Source: Episyrphus balteatus (lineage: Eukaryota > Arthropoda > Insecta > Diptera > Syrphidae). Taken from it: 64,000 nucleotides of DNA. The notes under the pieces were generated by a model that saw only the letters and a list, made by a program, of their open reading frames with translations, searched no databases and was not told the origin of the DNA. The DNA lies in assembly GCF_945859705.1 (NCBI RefSeq), contig NC_079134.1:164211718-164275717 (forward strand), in the 5' to 3' direction. Of the stretch, positions 22,561-33,018 are shown piece after piece. Position numbers and translations under genes: made by a program. Positions within the stretch are counted from its first letter, which is position 1. Every line of letters begins with the position of its first letter.

Positions 22561-23032
22561 AAGAAGAACAAGATAAAAAAAATAGTTGAAGTTATTTCTA
22601 AAAACATAATTATAATTAGGTAATTGCTGTTTTCTTCTATTTTAGGAAACAACCATAAAATCTTAATAAGGTATTCTTTTCCTTCAAACCCATAACACGG
22701 GATCTGCTGATAGTAACTGAAGTTAACACATTTAAAAACCAACTAAAATGTCAAGTCATAAGCTTTGTTTGCGCACAAGGCACCAATTTTTTATTAATTT
22801 ATACGAAATAGGAACAAAATAATCCATTTCCATAGTAAATAAATGAAAAAAAGTGAAAAATTTCGTATCTTTCTTATCTTCTGCAGTCCAAAGTTCTTAA
22901 GTTTTAGCAACAACAAAAAATAAGCATTTTCGAATTTTGATTAGGATTGTTTAAAGAAGCTGTCATTAATTTGAGTACGTTTTTCTAAATCAAAAAAAAA
23001 ACAAAACAATAAATCAACCACAAATTTCTAGA

Positions 23033-23070
23033 TATAAAAGGATTAAATTTTTTTCAAACATCATCAGTTT
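23033..23070 (+). promoter_or_regulatory. Core promoter of the 128-aa MRTF gene
   Basis: TATAAAAG (23033-23040) and the initiator TCAGTTT (23064-23070) match the mirror gene. The CAAACACAYRTG motif, present about 100 bp further out in the mirror arm, is missing: sequence jumps from 'tttttctaaatc' to the A-run just before 'acaaaacaataaatcaacc'. Confidence 0.85.
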
Positions 23071-23125
23071 CACACTGAATTTCCAAAAGTTTGTACATTT
23101 CACTTGAAAAATTAATTTAAACAAA

Positions 23126-23512
23126 ATGCGTACTTTCTTGTTTTGTGCTGTAGTCGCTTTCGTTGTAGCAGTGTTCCAAGTGGATGCTCAAGTTTCCGGT
23201 GGAGTTGAGGCACCACCTGGAATAGTTGATGGTGCCATAAAAGGTGGCATCGGTGGGAAAAATGGACTAGCAGGTGGATCCGCTGGAGGTGGTGCAGATT
23301 TACCTGTAGTAGGAAGTGGTAGCGGTGGAGCTGCTGGAAAAATTGGAGAGAACGGTGTACAAGGAGGTGAGGGAGTCGGTTTAAGTGGACCTGTAAAAGG
23401 AGGCGTTGGAGCCAGTGGAACGCTTGCTGATATTAAAGATGGTAAGGTCGTAGATGGAAAAATTGGAGCCTCTTTAGGAGATGCAGAAGTTACATTAAAG
23501 CCTAATGTTTAG
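23126..23512 (+). CDS. Secreted Gly-rich protein, 128 aa (MRTF family)
   Basis: The start ATGCGTACTTTC, about 60 bases after the initiator, opens a signal peptide identical to that of the 144-aa mirror paralog (cleavage after VDA expected). The mature 107 residues are Gly-rich with more Lys, Asp and Glu than the paralog (GGIGGKNGLAGG, GENGVQGGEGV) and end in a polar segment GTLADIKDGKVVDGKIGASLGDAEV. There is no Cys and no repeat as regular as in the 987-aa member. AATAAA-type signals occur at about 23593-23605. The gene is divergent from its partner across the GAA/TTC block. It lacks the shared upstream motif, so its expression may differ. Function unknown. Confidence 0.88.
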   Translation: MRTFLFCAVVAFVVAVFQVDAQVSGGVEAPPGIVDGAIKGGIGGKNGLAGGSAGGGADLPVVGSGSGGAAGKIGENGVQGGEGVGLSGPVKGGVGASGTLADIKDGKVVDGKIGASLGDAEVTLKPNV

Positions 23513-24049
23513 AGTGGATCAGCAAGTGAGGCTCGAAGCAAACACAATTTTGTATGTTCGAAATTTAATCACAGAATTGTTAACATGTTTTTTAATAATA
23601 AAATAATAAATTTTCAATCAATTTTTAAATAGTTTTTAAATCTTCATAACAATTCAAGAATATGTACAGGCAAATGTTGTCAAAAACAGATACGCTTTTT
23701 TAAGTTATAAATTAGAAAGCTAACTTTGCAAAAACAGTTTGCTGCCAATTTAGCACTGCCTGATAGTCTCATCACTTTTTAAGTTTTGGAAAGCGTAAAA
23801 GAATTCATCCTTCGCCTTCACACAATTGCAAAAAAAAAAAACTTAAACTTGATAAAAACAAATGTGCTGGGGATTTCCATATCCTTCTGAAGAGTAATGT
23901 TCTTCCATGCTGAGTTTTTCATGTGTCCTATTCCTATTCTTTTGGTCTCTTCTCTAGTGGATTGGAAAAAGCATTTGTTCAGCCTCACTTCAAGACTGGT
24001 GAATCTTTTTCACTCTCCAAATATTGACCGATCGCACTTACATTCCTTT

Positions 24050-25010
24050 ATTTTAAGATCTTCGAAATTTTAATTACTAATCGAATACAAAAAATGTTGA
24101 GGAACACTTTAGCAATAGGACCATTAGCCATCGATTGCTTTATTTGAGCGAGCAGAAGAAGATATCGTTACAACGTTTTGGAGAAAGTAAGATGGTTGCG
24201 CTTGATATTTCAAACGCATTTAATCAAGTTTTGGGTCAAGATTCGTCTTGAAAAAATGTTAGTTTGTGGTCGATAGTTCTTATATTCGCTGAATTAGAAG
24301 CTATGTACCTTTCAATATAATTAGGTATTCATCATGTAACAACAACTGGAAAATCCATCTCGGAAAACTCATCACAAACAACAAGTTATTAAGATTTTTT
24401 TTCGAAAAGACACATGAAAAATACCCAAATTATAACGTCAATATCGTTCTTTGGTATACTTGAATGCTACAGGATTGTGGGACATGCATCTTTGTTGTGA
24501 CAAAACGTTTGCTGGCGGCGTATTTTGTAGTCTTTCGCCGTTGTTATGGGACATCCCTTAAATCTTAACCTAGTTTTTTAACTTTATTTGAGGAAGTGAA
24601 GTGGAAGTGTGTTTGTCCATTTGAGTTGTTCAATTTTGTTAGGAGCAGCAATTTGCAAAAGTTCAATTGAAATTTAAGTGTACTTTTGTGGTGCTATTAA
24701 AAGAAAAGGAGACGAAGAAATCATTTTTATCTCTTAACTCTTATTAAAGTGGGGAAAAGGTAGGCATTTAAAACTATAGAGTCCTATAAAAATTATCTTG
24801 TATTCTTAAATTATTTGAAAAAATTGTATGCGAAAGTGTAGCATTTCATTCCAAGACCTTGATTTATGCGCAACAACATGGGTTTATGAAAACTAGATCT
24901 ACGGTTACAAATCTCTTCCTTTTTGCATAAAAATGCTCAAATATTAAAAAAAAAAAAGGATGTCAGGTGAATTGCGTTTACACTGATTTGTCTAAACCAT
25001 TGTTCTAAGT
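24050..25010 (+). pseudogene. Decayed jockey/I-type reverse-transcriptase fragments
   Basis: Broken pieces of an RT domain are recognisable: MVALDISNAFNQVLG (about 24191-24240), corresponding to the D-S-K-A-F-D palm motif, and later QQHGFMKTRSTVTNLFLF (about 24874-24930), followed by CVYTDLSKP, matching the NQHGFIQNKSTVTNLF...TDFSKAFD region of the LINE at 8592. Stops and frameshifts separate the pieces, and their order suggests two overlapping fragments. A minus-strand relative of the first piece lies at about 20213-20400 in the other arm of the inverted duplication. Confidence 0.65.
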
Positions 25011-25579
25011 CACAAAAAGCAAATTTTACGGGGGACGATTTTTTAATTTCAAATATAGGTTTGAAGCTACAATTTTCTGCTCTTTTGCCATTCAAGTTGA
25101 ATAAATATACCTACAAGTTTACCTCATTAATAGGTGCATAATATTTTTTAAATATTTTTTAAAACTAAATACCCAAAATTGGACATAGAACAATTCCTAT
25201 GCAAGAAAATTTTTCCTAAAATAAAAAGTGGACTTAGAACAAAATATGATGGGACTTAGAACAATGAACAATACTAGGGATCATTTTCAAAAGGCTACTT
25301 CCCTGTTTTTATTGTTCTATATCCCATTAAATTATATAATCTGCGGAATGAAATTTTTTTTTTGTCAAAAACGGTTTTAAAATTCGGAAAGAGCAACCTC
25401 AATTTAGTAAAACTGCATCATTAACTCATTTTCGGTAAAAAGTGGATTTAGAAAAATTTTGCTTATAACCGACGATATATGTATATCGTCCAACACTACC
25501 AACCTCATAATCGTACATGGAACATGTAAACAAAATTTTAAACTTGATTTAAGATTTTTTATTTGCTTAAAATTATTTA

Positions 25580-26005
25580 GGGCCAATTTTTCAATAGTCA
25601 GTTAAACAGTCAGTTAGTACTTATTCCTAGGGATAGCGAAAAAATCAATTTTTCAACAGGCAGATATAGCTTATTCCTAAGAATAAAACTATCTGCTTCT
25701 TTTAGAGACGAATAAAAATTATTCTAAAGAATAATCTCAACAAAAATATTGTGTCAGTTGTCAAAGCTGTTTTGAAAGAATTTTGAAAAAAATAAAGTGG
25801 AACACAAGAAAACAAAAACAATCATAAATAAAAATGACGTTTAATTTTAAATATTTTTGAATTTGACAATTTTTTTTTGTTATTCTGTGAATAAATTATT
25901 CGTGATTGAAAAATTCAATGTTTTTATCTGATTGTTTATGAGCCTAATAACTTTATTGGTTGAACAGTTAACTGACTATTTATTAGAAGATTGAAAAATT
26001 GGCTC
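25580..26005. mobile_element. PIF/Harbinger-type MITE, 426 bp
   Basis: The ends are GGGCCAATTTTTCAATAGTC... and ...GAAAAATTGGCTC, with TTA duplicated on both sides (25577-25579, 26006-26008). Other copies at 45939 and 54840 have TAA. A 3-bp TWA duplication is typical of PIF/Harbinger. It lies 49 bp after the stop codon of the 987-aa gene, inside the 3' region that is uninterrupted in paralogs. Confidence 0.88.
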
Positions 26006-26054
26006 TTAGTAACAAAAAGTTTTAACGTTTGTTATTAAGAATAAACTATTCCAT

Positions 26055-29018
26055 CTATACAACTCCGCCACCGATTCCAACTAGAAGACCACCTCCCAAT
26101 CGTACTCCACCGACTGAACCTGCTACTTCACCAGCAGCATTACCTGCTGCACCTGCTGGACTACCGACAACATTAACCGGTGTATCTCCCAGTCCAAATC
26201 CTAGACCATTGATTAATCCTACTAGTCCACCACTAGTATAACCCGATGCAATATTACCAGCTGCACCTGCCAGTCCACCAACAACATTACCCGTTGTACC
26301 TGCTAGTCCACCTACAACTTGACCGGCTGCACCTGCTACTCCACCGACAGTATTACCAGCTACATCTGCTACTCCACCGACAGTATTACCAGCTACATCT
26401 GCTACTCCACCAGCAGCTTGACCGGCTGCACCTGCTACTCCACCGACAGTATTACCAGCTGCACTTGCTACTCCACCGACAGTATTATTAGCTACACCTG
26501 GTACTCCACCAGCAGCTTGACCGGCTGCACCTGCTAGGCTTCCTACAACTTGACCGGCTGCACCTGCTACTCCACCAGCAACTTGACCGGCTGCACCTGC
26601 TACTCCACCGACAGTATTACCAGCTGCACTTGCTACTCCACCGACAGTATTATTAGCTACACCTGCTACTCCACCAGCAACTTGACCGGGTGCACCTGCT
26701 AGGCTTCCTACAACTTGACCGGCTGCACCTGCTACTCCACCAGCAACTTGACCGGGTGCACCTGCTAGGCTTCCTACAACTTGACCGCCTGCACCTGCTA
26801 CTCCACCAGCAACTTGACCGGGTGCACCTGCTAGGCTTCCTACAACTTGACCGGCTGCACCTGCTACTCCACCGACAGTATTACCAGCTGCACTTGCTAC
26901 TCCACCGACAGTATTATTAGCTACACCTGCTACTCCACCAGCAACTTGACCGGGTGCACCTGCTAGGCTTCCTACAACTTGACCGGCTGCACCTGCTACT
27001 CCACCAGCAACTTGACCGGGTGCACCTGCTAGGCTTCCTACAACTTGACCGGCTGCACCTGCTACTCCACCGACAGTATTACCAGCTGCACTTGCTACTC
27101 CACCGACAGTATTATTAGCTACACCTGCTACTCCACCAGCAACTTGACCGGGTGCACCTGCTAGGCTTCCTACAACTTGACCAGCTGCACCTGCTACTCC
27201 ACCGACAGTATTACCAGCTGCACTTGCTACTCCACCGACAGTATTATTAGCTACACCTGCTACTCCACCAGCAACTTGACCGGGTGCACCTGCTAGGCTT
27301 CCTACAACTTGACCGGCTGCACCTGCTACTCCACCGACAGTATTACCAGCTGCACCTGCTACTCCACCGACAGTATTACCAGCTGCACTTGCTACTCCAC
27401 CGACAGTATTATTAGCTACACCTGCTACTCCACCAGCAACTTGACCGGCTGCACCTGCTAGGCTTCCTACAACTTGACCGGCTGCACCTGCTACTCCACC
27501 GACAGTATTACCACCTGCACCTGCTACTCCACCGACAGTATTACCAGCTACATCTGCTACTCCACCAGAAACTTGACCGGGTGCACCTGCTAGGCTTCCT
27601 ACAACTTGACCGGCTGCACCTGCTACTCCACCGACAGTATTACCAGCTGCACCTGCTACTCCACCGACAGTATTACCAGCTGCACTTGCTACTCCACCGA
27701 CAGTATTATTAGCTACACCTGCTACTCCACCAGCAACTTGACCGGGTGCACCTGCTAGGCTTCCTACAACTTTACCGGCTGCACCTGCTACTCCACCGAC
27801 AGTATTACCAGCTGCACCTGCTACTCCACCGACAGTATTACCAGCTACATCTGCTACTCCACCAGAAACTTGACTGGGTGCATCTGCTAGGCTTCCTACA
27901 ACTTGACCGGCTGCACCTGCTACTCCACCGACAGTATTACCACCTGCACCTGCTACTCCACCGACAGTATTACCAGCTACATCTGCTACTCCACCAGAAA
28001 CTTGACCGGGTGCACCTTCTAGGCTTCCTACAACTTGACCGGCTGCACCTGCTACTCCACCGACAGTATTACCAGCTGCACCTGCTACTCCACCGACAGT
28101 ATTACCAGCTGCACTTGCTACTCCACCGACAGTATTATTAGCTACACCTGCTACTCCACCAGAAACTTGACCGGGTGCACCTGCTAGGCTTCCTACAACT
28201 TGACCGGCTGCACCTGCTACTCCACCGACAGTATTACCAGCTGCACCTGCTACTCCACCGACAGTATTACCAGCTATATCTGCTACTCCACCAGAAACTT
28301 GACCGGGTGCACCTGCTAGGCTTCCTACAACTTTACCGGCTGCACCTGCTACTCCACCGACAGTATTACCAGCTGCACTTGCTACTCCACCGACAGTATT
28401 ACCAGCTGCACCTGCTACTCCACCGACAGTATTACCAGCTGCACTTGCTACTCCACCGACAGTATTATTAGCTACACCTGCTACTCCACCAGCAACTTGA
28501 CCGGGTGCACCTGCTAGGCTTCCTACAACTTTACCGGCTGCACCTGCTACTCCACCGACAGTATTACCAGCTGCACCTGCTACTCCACCGACAGTATTAC
28601 CAGCTACATCTGCTACTCCACCAGAAACTTGACTGGGTGCATCTGCTAGGCTTCCTACAACTTTACCGGCTGCACCTGCTACTCCACCTACAGTATTACC
28701 AGCTGCACCTGCTACTCCACCGACAGTATTACCAGCTACATCTGCTACTCCACCAGCAACTTGACCGGCTGCACCTGCTAGGCTTCCTGCATGGTGACCT
28801 GCTGTATTTACTGATCCACCAAAAACGTTACCCGCAGCACCTTCTAGTCCAAATCCTAGTCCAAGTCCTAGTCCAGCTCCTCGTCCACCTCTTAGTCCAC
28901 CTCTATGTCCACCTCCTAGTTCAACAGTTACTCCCGCTAGTCCACCGACAACGTGAGCATTCACTTGGAACACTGCAAGGACGAAACTAAATATAGCACA
29001 TAAAAAGAAAGTACGCAT
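26055..29018 (-). CDS. Secreted 987-aa protein of 11-residue Gly/Ala/Val repeats
   Basis: The frame starts with the family signature MRTFFLCAIF; signal cleavage is likely after VNA (residue 21). Residues about 22-60 are a Gly/Leu-rich cap containing GLGLGLGFGLEG. From about 65 to 905 run roughly 75 copies of an 11-residue unit in variants GNTVGGVAGAA, GQVVGSLAGAP, GQVAGGVAGVA and NNTVGGVASAA, arranged in recurring 4- and 5-unit blocks. A C-terminal cap repeats the LGFGLGD motif and ends in GIGGGVV. The repeat is almost uncharged and Cys-free, with Thr, Asn, Gln and Ser at fixed positions. This suggests a self-associating structural polymer (silk, cuticle, glue or egg-coat), which is inference. 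The DNA is a 33-bp minisatellite, so copy number is probably variable. The frame is fully open, which argues for selection. Confidence 0.9.
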   Translation of the reverse strand: MRTFFLCAIFSFVLAVFQVNAHVVGGLAGVTVELGGGHRGGLRGGRGAGLGLGLGFGLEGAAGNVFGGSVNTAGHHAGSLAGAAGQVAGGVADVAGNTVGGVAGAAGNTVGGVAGAAGKVVGSLADAPSQVSGGVADVAGNTVGGVAGAAGNTVGGVAGAAGKVVGSLAGAPGQVAGGVAGVANNTVGGVASAAGNTVGGVAGAAGNTVGGVASAAGNTVGGVAGAAGKVVGSLAGAPGQVSGGVADIAGNTVGGVAGAAGNTVGGVAGAAGQVVGSLAGAPGQVSGGVAGVANNTVGGVASAAGNTVGGVAGAAGNTVGGVAGAAGQVVGSLEGAPGQVSGGVADVAGNTVGGVAGAGGNTVGGVAGAAGQVVGSLADAPSQVSGGVADVAGNTVGGVAGAAGNTVGGVAGAAGKVVGSLAGAPGQVAGGVAGVANNTVGGVASAAGNTVGGVAGAAGNTVGGVAGAAGQVVGSLAGAPGQVSGGVADVAGNTVGGVAGAGGNTVGGVAGAAGQVVGSLAGAAGQVAGGVAGVANNTVGGVASAAGNTVGGVAGAAGNTVGGVAGAAGQVVGSLAGAPGQVAGGVAGVANNTVGGVASAAGNTVGGVAGAAGQVVGSLAGAPGQVAGGVAGVANNTVGGVASAAGNTVGGVAGAAGQVVGSLAGAPGQVAGGVAGAAGQVVGSLAGAPGQVAGGVAGVANNTVGGVASAAGNTVGGVAGAAGQVVGSLAGAPGQVAGGVAGAGGQVVGSLAGAPGQVAGGVAGAAGQVVGSLAGAPGQVAGGVAGVANNTVGGVASAAGNTVGGVAGAAGQVAGGVAGAAGQVVGSLAGAAGQAAGGVPGVANNTVGGVASAAGNTVGGVAGAAGQAAGGVADVAGNTVGGVADVAGNTVGGVAGAAGQVVGGLAGTTGNVVGGLAGAAGNIASGYTSGGLVGLINGLGFGLGDTPVNVVGSPAGAAGNAAGEVAGSVGGVRLGGGLLVGIGGGVV
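26240..28800 (-). repeat. 33-bp coding minisatellite
   Basis: Tandem 33-bp units encode the 11-residue repeat of the 987-aa protein. Variants are shuffled in blocks of 132 and 165 bp, implying expansion by unequal exchange. Plus-strand frames (HLLLHRQYYQL-type) are antisense shadows. Confidence 0.95.
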
Positions 29019-29075
29019 TTCGATTTTTTTTTTTAACTTCGAGTGAAATGTACAGACTTCTAGGAATTATTTTTT

Positions 29076-29222
29076 AAACTGATGATGTTTGAAAAAAATG
29101 GCTTCTTTTATATCTAAAAAATTGTATTTGATTTTCGGTTATATTTTTTATTTATTATAGCAAATTTTATTTTTGCAAATATTCATCTCTAAATCAAGCA
29201 AACACACGTGTCCTCGTGCCTT
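29076..29222 (-). promoter_or_regulatory. Promoter of the 987-aa gene
   Basis: Minus strand: CAAGCAAACACACGTGTCCTCGTGCC (its core at 29198-29210), TATAAAAG (29105-29112) and TCAGTTT (29076-29082), then a 58-base leader to the ATG. Spacing agrees with the other family members. Confidence 0.8.
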
Positions 29223-30180
29223 ATCAATTATAAAAAAGAAAAACAAATCTTAGTGTTAAAAGTTACATATTTAAAATTAGAATGAAGATTAAAAATGTTT
29301 GCAAATATGTTGAGAAATAATGATATTGTGTGTTGCAGAATACTTTTTATTTTAAAATTTATGACTCTTATAAGATAAAGATAAGATTTCAAGAGCATTA
29401 TTACGACTTTCCTCACGCGGTGCGTTGATATTACTTCATTATGTATATAAATGTGTTTTGACTTTTATTCTAACATTTTTAAACATAAAGAGTTATGTCT
29501 TATTTTTCCTTCTAGAATAGATGTTCTATACTTTTCGAGATCCATTCATCAAATACCTATTCGTCGTTCGCTCCATATCCAGCAAAGATTTACAACCGAT
29601 TCACTATCGAATCCATCACTTCACCTTAAAATAAAAAAATGGAGGACTATAATAAATAACAAGGGACCTAAGATGCTACCCTAGTGTACTTTAACATTGG
29701 TAGGGAAATAGTCTTTTTCTATGCCCAGATGGTACCACTTGACTTCCCCGGAAGCTTCTCCAATCCAGAATTGTATAGCAAGCCGAATGCTCATATTCAG
29801 ACCGCTACAAAAAGGAAAACATTTCTATTGCAACAAAAAAAAAACTTTCTTAATTTTTACATTCAATAACAATAATTCTAATAAGCGACCAAGTCAGGTG
29901 CTTCCCAAATCCCAGTCAAGAAAAATTAAAAAAAGTCTCAGTCGGACACAGACAAATTTTTGTCGGCGTTCAGTGGAGAAATTTTGTCTTTATCTTGGGC
30001 AACGCTCAAGTACCTGGATCTGAAAAAATCTGTCAAATTGGGAAATGCGGACTTTACTATTATTCCATCAAATCGAGTTTGAGGATAAGTGAATTTTTGT
30101 GTTATTTCATTTTTTTATTATTCTGTATTATTTGTGTTTAAATTAAAGGCTTTATGAAGTGCCAATGTGTTTCTGTAAAC
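29223..30180. pseudogene. Upstream spacer with RTE-like RT debris
   Basis: The first part is the family's conserved distal upstream region. At about 29500-29780 the minus strand carries a broken copy of the RT piece seen at 40190-40591 (KDYFPT..., V-H-x-G-S-I-L-G-P-L-L-F, VMDSIVN), with stops. The rest holds no recognisable gene. Confidence 0.5.
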
Positions 30181-30204
30181 AATAAGGCCCATTCCACACG
30201 TCCG

Positions 30205-30330
30205 TCGCCAAAAACCGGCTCAGTACCGGGTAAACGCCCCTTTTAGATGGTTGCAAGGTACACAAATGTGTATCTTGGAACTTTCCAAAAGGGGCGTTGG
30301 CCCGGTACCGGGCCGGTTTTCGGCGATGTT
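30205..30330. repeat. GC-rich inverted repeat (small MITE-like hairpin)
   Basis: TCGCCAAAAACCGGCTCAG... pairs with ...CCGGTTTTCGGCGA, and ACGCCCCTTTT pairs with AAAAGGGGCGT, around a short middle. It is GC-rich in an AT-rich setting and stands out. No clear target duplication was identified. Confidence 0.7.
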
Positions 30331-30632
30331 CAAAAATTAATATTCTTAAGCTTTCTGTAAACGGTTCTAAAAAATTGTTGTAATCGAGAGCGGTAGTTTT
30401 ATTTACCTATCTTTTTTCTCTGAGTAGTAACACATCCCTGCGGAAATAGCAAATAGATCTGATTGACAATTCGTGCCTGGCTGCAAATGTAAATATTAGC
30501 TCATTACTTATGTGAAAGATAAGTGAAAGCTCATGTAGTGCAAGATGCTCAATACTTTTTTCGGCCACTCATCTTCGAAATAACCAAAATATGTAGTATA
30601 CAGGGAATTTATAAATTTTTGTATAGAGCTCT

Positions 30633-30949
30633 GGTAAAAAAAATTCGAGCCGAACTTTGACTTTGGTATTTGATAAAGCATCCGTAGTACACGAGCCAAA
30701 AACCAAATATTGCACAACTCCACCTAGTGTAATATAGCCGCCATTTTGTTTTTAATGGTTATTTTGATTTTTGCACATAACTCGCATGTTTTTGATCCTA
30801 GAAGATCGAGTTATGTGCAAAAATCAAACAACCAACAAAATGGCGGCTATATGACACTAAATGGAATTGTGCAAAATGTGGTTTATGATGCTTTATGAAC
30901 ACAAAAGTCAAAGTTTAGCTCGAATTTTTTACCAGCAAAAGTATAAATG
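30633..30949. mobile_element. Foldback MITE with ~150-bp arms
   Basis: The left arm (from 'gctctggtaaaa' to 'cacataactcg', about 30633-30785) is the diverged complement of the right arm (about 30808-30949). Both include the block AAAATGGCGGCTATAT or its complement. There is no coding capacity. Confidence 0.75.
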
Positions 30950-31483
30950 CACTGTCTCAAAACGATACCGATTCCGTTTTAACACTGCTTTATCTTGTAG
31001 CAGAACATTTTGTATACTTCCGTTTTAATATTATATCTTGGAAAAGGCTTTGTTTGCAGTTTGTTTTTTTGGACCCACAACATCTCCACTGGTCATCTCA
31101 CACCATCTCTTTTAACTCACATTTTTTCTTCTAATATCCCCCCAATTTGGTAATAGTTTAGATCCAATCACTTTAAATAATTTAAGCAATAGTAGCTTTT
31201 ATGCAGCAATGTTATTTGCCAGGCGGTTGAAAATTGAATCGAAAGCGCTTTTAAATTGAATTTGAAAAATAATAACCAGAATGCCTTAAAGGATCCAGTG
31301 AAAATTATTCAAAGCACATTAACAGTAGAGGCTACATTTAGTGATAACGAAGTTAATCCTTATTAACATTCAGAAATGATGAGATTCACTTTTTGCAGTT
31401 TTTGGACTTGTTACACAAACCGTTATGTAAACAACGACGCAATAATGAATTATTATTTTTCTGTTAATTGGGCCATATTAGCC

Positions 31484-31712
31484 GACTACAACGGGCACTT
31501 TTTGCAAAAAGTCAAAAAGTGAAAATTTTCAAACGCAGTTTTTCCGAATACAAAATTAAAAAATAATGCAGAAAGCTTATTTTTTGGTTTCAAAAACAAT
31601 TTTTGTTGTTGTTTTTTTTCCAAAAACAAATAGCGCTAGAAAGAAATAAAAAATTTTAACTTTTGTAAATTTCCCACTTTTTCACTTTTTAGGTCATTGT
31701 AGTTAAGGCTTA
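31484..31712. repeat. Short inverted-repeat segment
   Basis: 'gactacaacgggcactttttgc...aaaaagtg' on the left faces 'cactttttaggtcattgtagttaa' on the right in inverted order. It is probably a small non-autonomous element; its borders are approximate. Confidence 0.4.
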
Positions 31713-32339
31713 AGTAGGTATTGAAGGTTTTCAAAAAAAAAAAAAAAAAAAAAAAACACAAAATAATAGGATACACACAAACTTATTTTTTATCTGCCAA
31801 TAAGAACCAATAACAAAAGTGAAGAAATTCATAACAATATTTCAAGTGTAATCTGCTGCATAGTTTTCAAAAACTAATTAAAGTATTTTATAATGGAACG
31901 AGAACTTATACAATCACTCTAAAAAAAAACTAGCTGTTCATGTGAGGTTTGCGTGAATTTTATATCACAACAAAAACATTACTGTTAAAAAAAGAGCCAA
32001 GTTCTCCTATGTTGAAATTATGCTGGCACAAAAAGTATTGAGATATAAAAGTGTACCAAGTTCTAAAGTTTGGGTTCAAATTCGTATCAATATAAAATTT
32101 TGATTGTTTACTTGACAATTTTTCTTTTAAATACCGATTTTTAAAGTTATTTCAAAAATTTGCCAAGTAAACAATCAAAATTTTATTGATACGAATTTGA
32201 ACCCAAACTTTAGAACTTGGTACACTTTTATATCTCAATACTTTTTGTGCCAGCATAATTTCAACATAGGAGAACTTGGCTCTTTTTTTAACAGTAATGT
32301 TTTTGTTGTGATTTCACTACTTTTTGCAAGGTATGGCTG

Positions 32340-32930
32340 TAGAATTGAAAATCTCTATATTTGATGAAAATGGGCAGTTGCCACGCCCCCTGGTTGAAAT
32401 TCTCAAATTTTAAATTTTTTCCTTTGTATAAACTACCAGCTCTACCATTCAACCAAATTTCAAGATTCTACGATAATCAGAAGTGCTCTATAATATTTGA
32501 TGAAAATTCAGTGAAAATGGGCGGTTGCCACGCCCCCTGTCTAAAATTCTCAAATTTTAAATTTTTTCATTTGTATAAACTACCAGCTCTACCATTCAAC
32601 CAAATTTCAAGATTCTACGATAATCAGAAGTGCTCTATAATATTTGATGAAAATTCAGTGAAAATGGGCGGTTGCCACGCCCCCTGTCTAAAATTCTCAA
32701 ATTTTAAATTTTTTCATTTGTATAAACTACCAGCTCTACCATTCAACCAAATTTCAAGATTCTACGATAATCAGAAGTGCTCTATAATATTTGATGAAAA
32801 TTCAGCGGAAATGGGCGGATGCCACGCCCCCTGAATTGAAAATCTCAAATTTTCGATTTTTTCCTTTGTATACACCACAAGTCCTATCACCGTGTAAAAT
32901 TTCAAGTTTCTACGTTAACGGGAAGTTCTC
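32340..32930 (+). repeat. 147-bp minisatellite
   Basis: The landmark CCACGCCCCC occurs at 32381, 32528, 32675 and 32822, exactly 147 bases apart; the middle units are almost identical. The long open frame across it is a consequence of 147 being a multiple of three. Confidence 0.92.
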
Positions 32931-32963
32931 CATAATTTTGATGATCTGTCAGTGAGTGAGTGA

Positions 32964-33018
32964 ATCAGTCAGTCAGTCAGTCAGTCAGTCAGTCAGTCAG
33001 TCAGTCAGTCAGTCAGTT
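32964..33018 (+). repeat. (CAGT)n microsatellite
   Basis: About thirteen uninterrupted tetranucleotides preceded by imperfect GTGA units, in the position expected inside a DINE-1-like element. Confidence 0.95.

Larger units (their letters stand above)
20183..24240. repeat. Inverted duplication carrying a divergent gene pair
   Basis: The left arm (about 20213-21640) and right arm (about 22540-24240) are reverse complements over promoters, signal peptides, 3' flanks ('gatcagcaagtgaggctcgaa' versus its complement at 20607) and an RT fragment at the outer ends. The centre is a GAA/TTC repeat that is itself inverted. The right arm has extra sequence at about 23815-24050 and lacks about 95 bp of promoter-distal sequence. 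Confidence 0.85.

Noticed and set aside
26029..28990. Plus-strand frames rich in HLLLHRQYYQL
   Set aside because: Antisense shadows of the 33-bp coding minisatellite; the minus strand has the signal peptide, promoter and full 987-codon frame.
26055..29018. Antifreeze protein call
   Set aside because: The 11-residue period with one Thr per unit recalls flounder type I antifreeze, but the high Gly content and lack of any other support make this only an analogy.
32361..32834. 157-residue frame with three identical ~49-residue repeats
   Set aside because: 147 bp is a multiple of three, so the non-coding minisatellite of the Helentron-like element stays open; no signal, promoter or family match.
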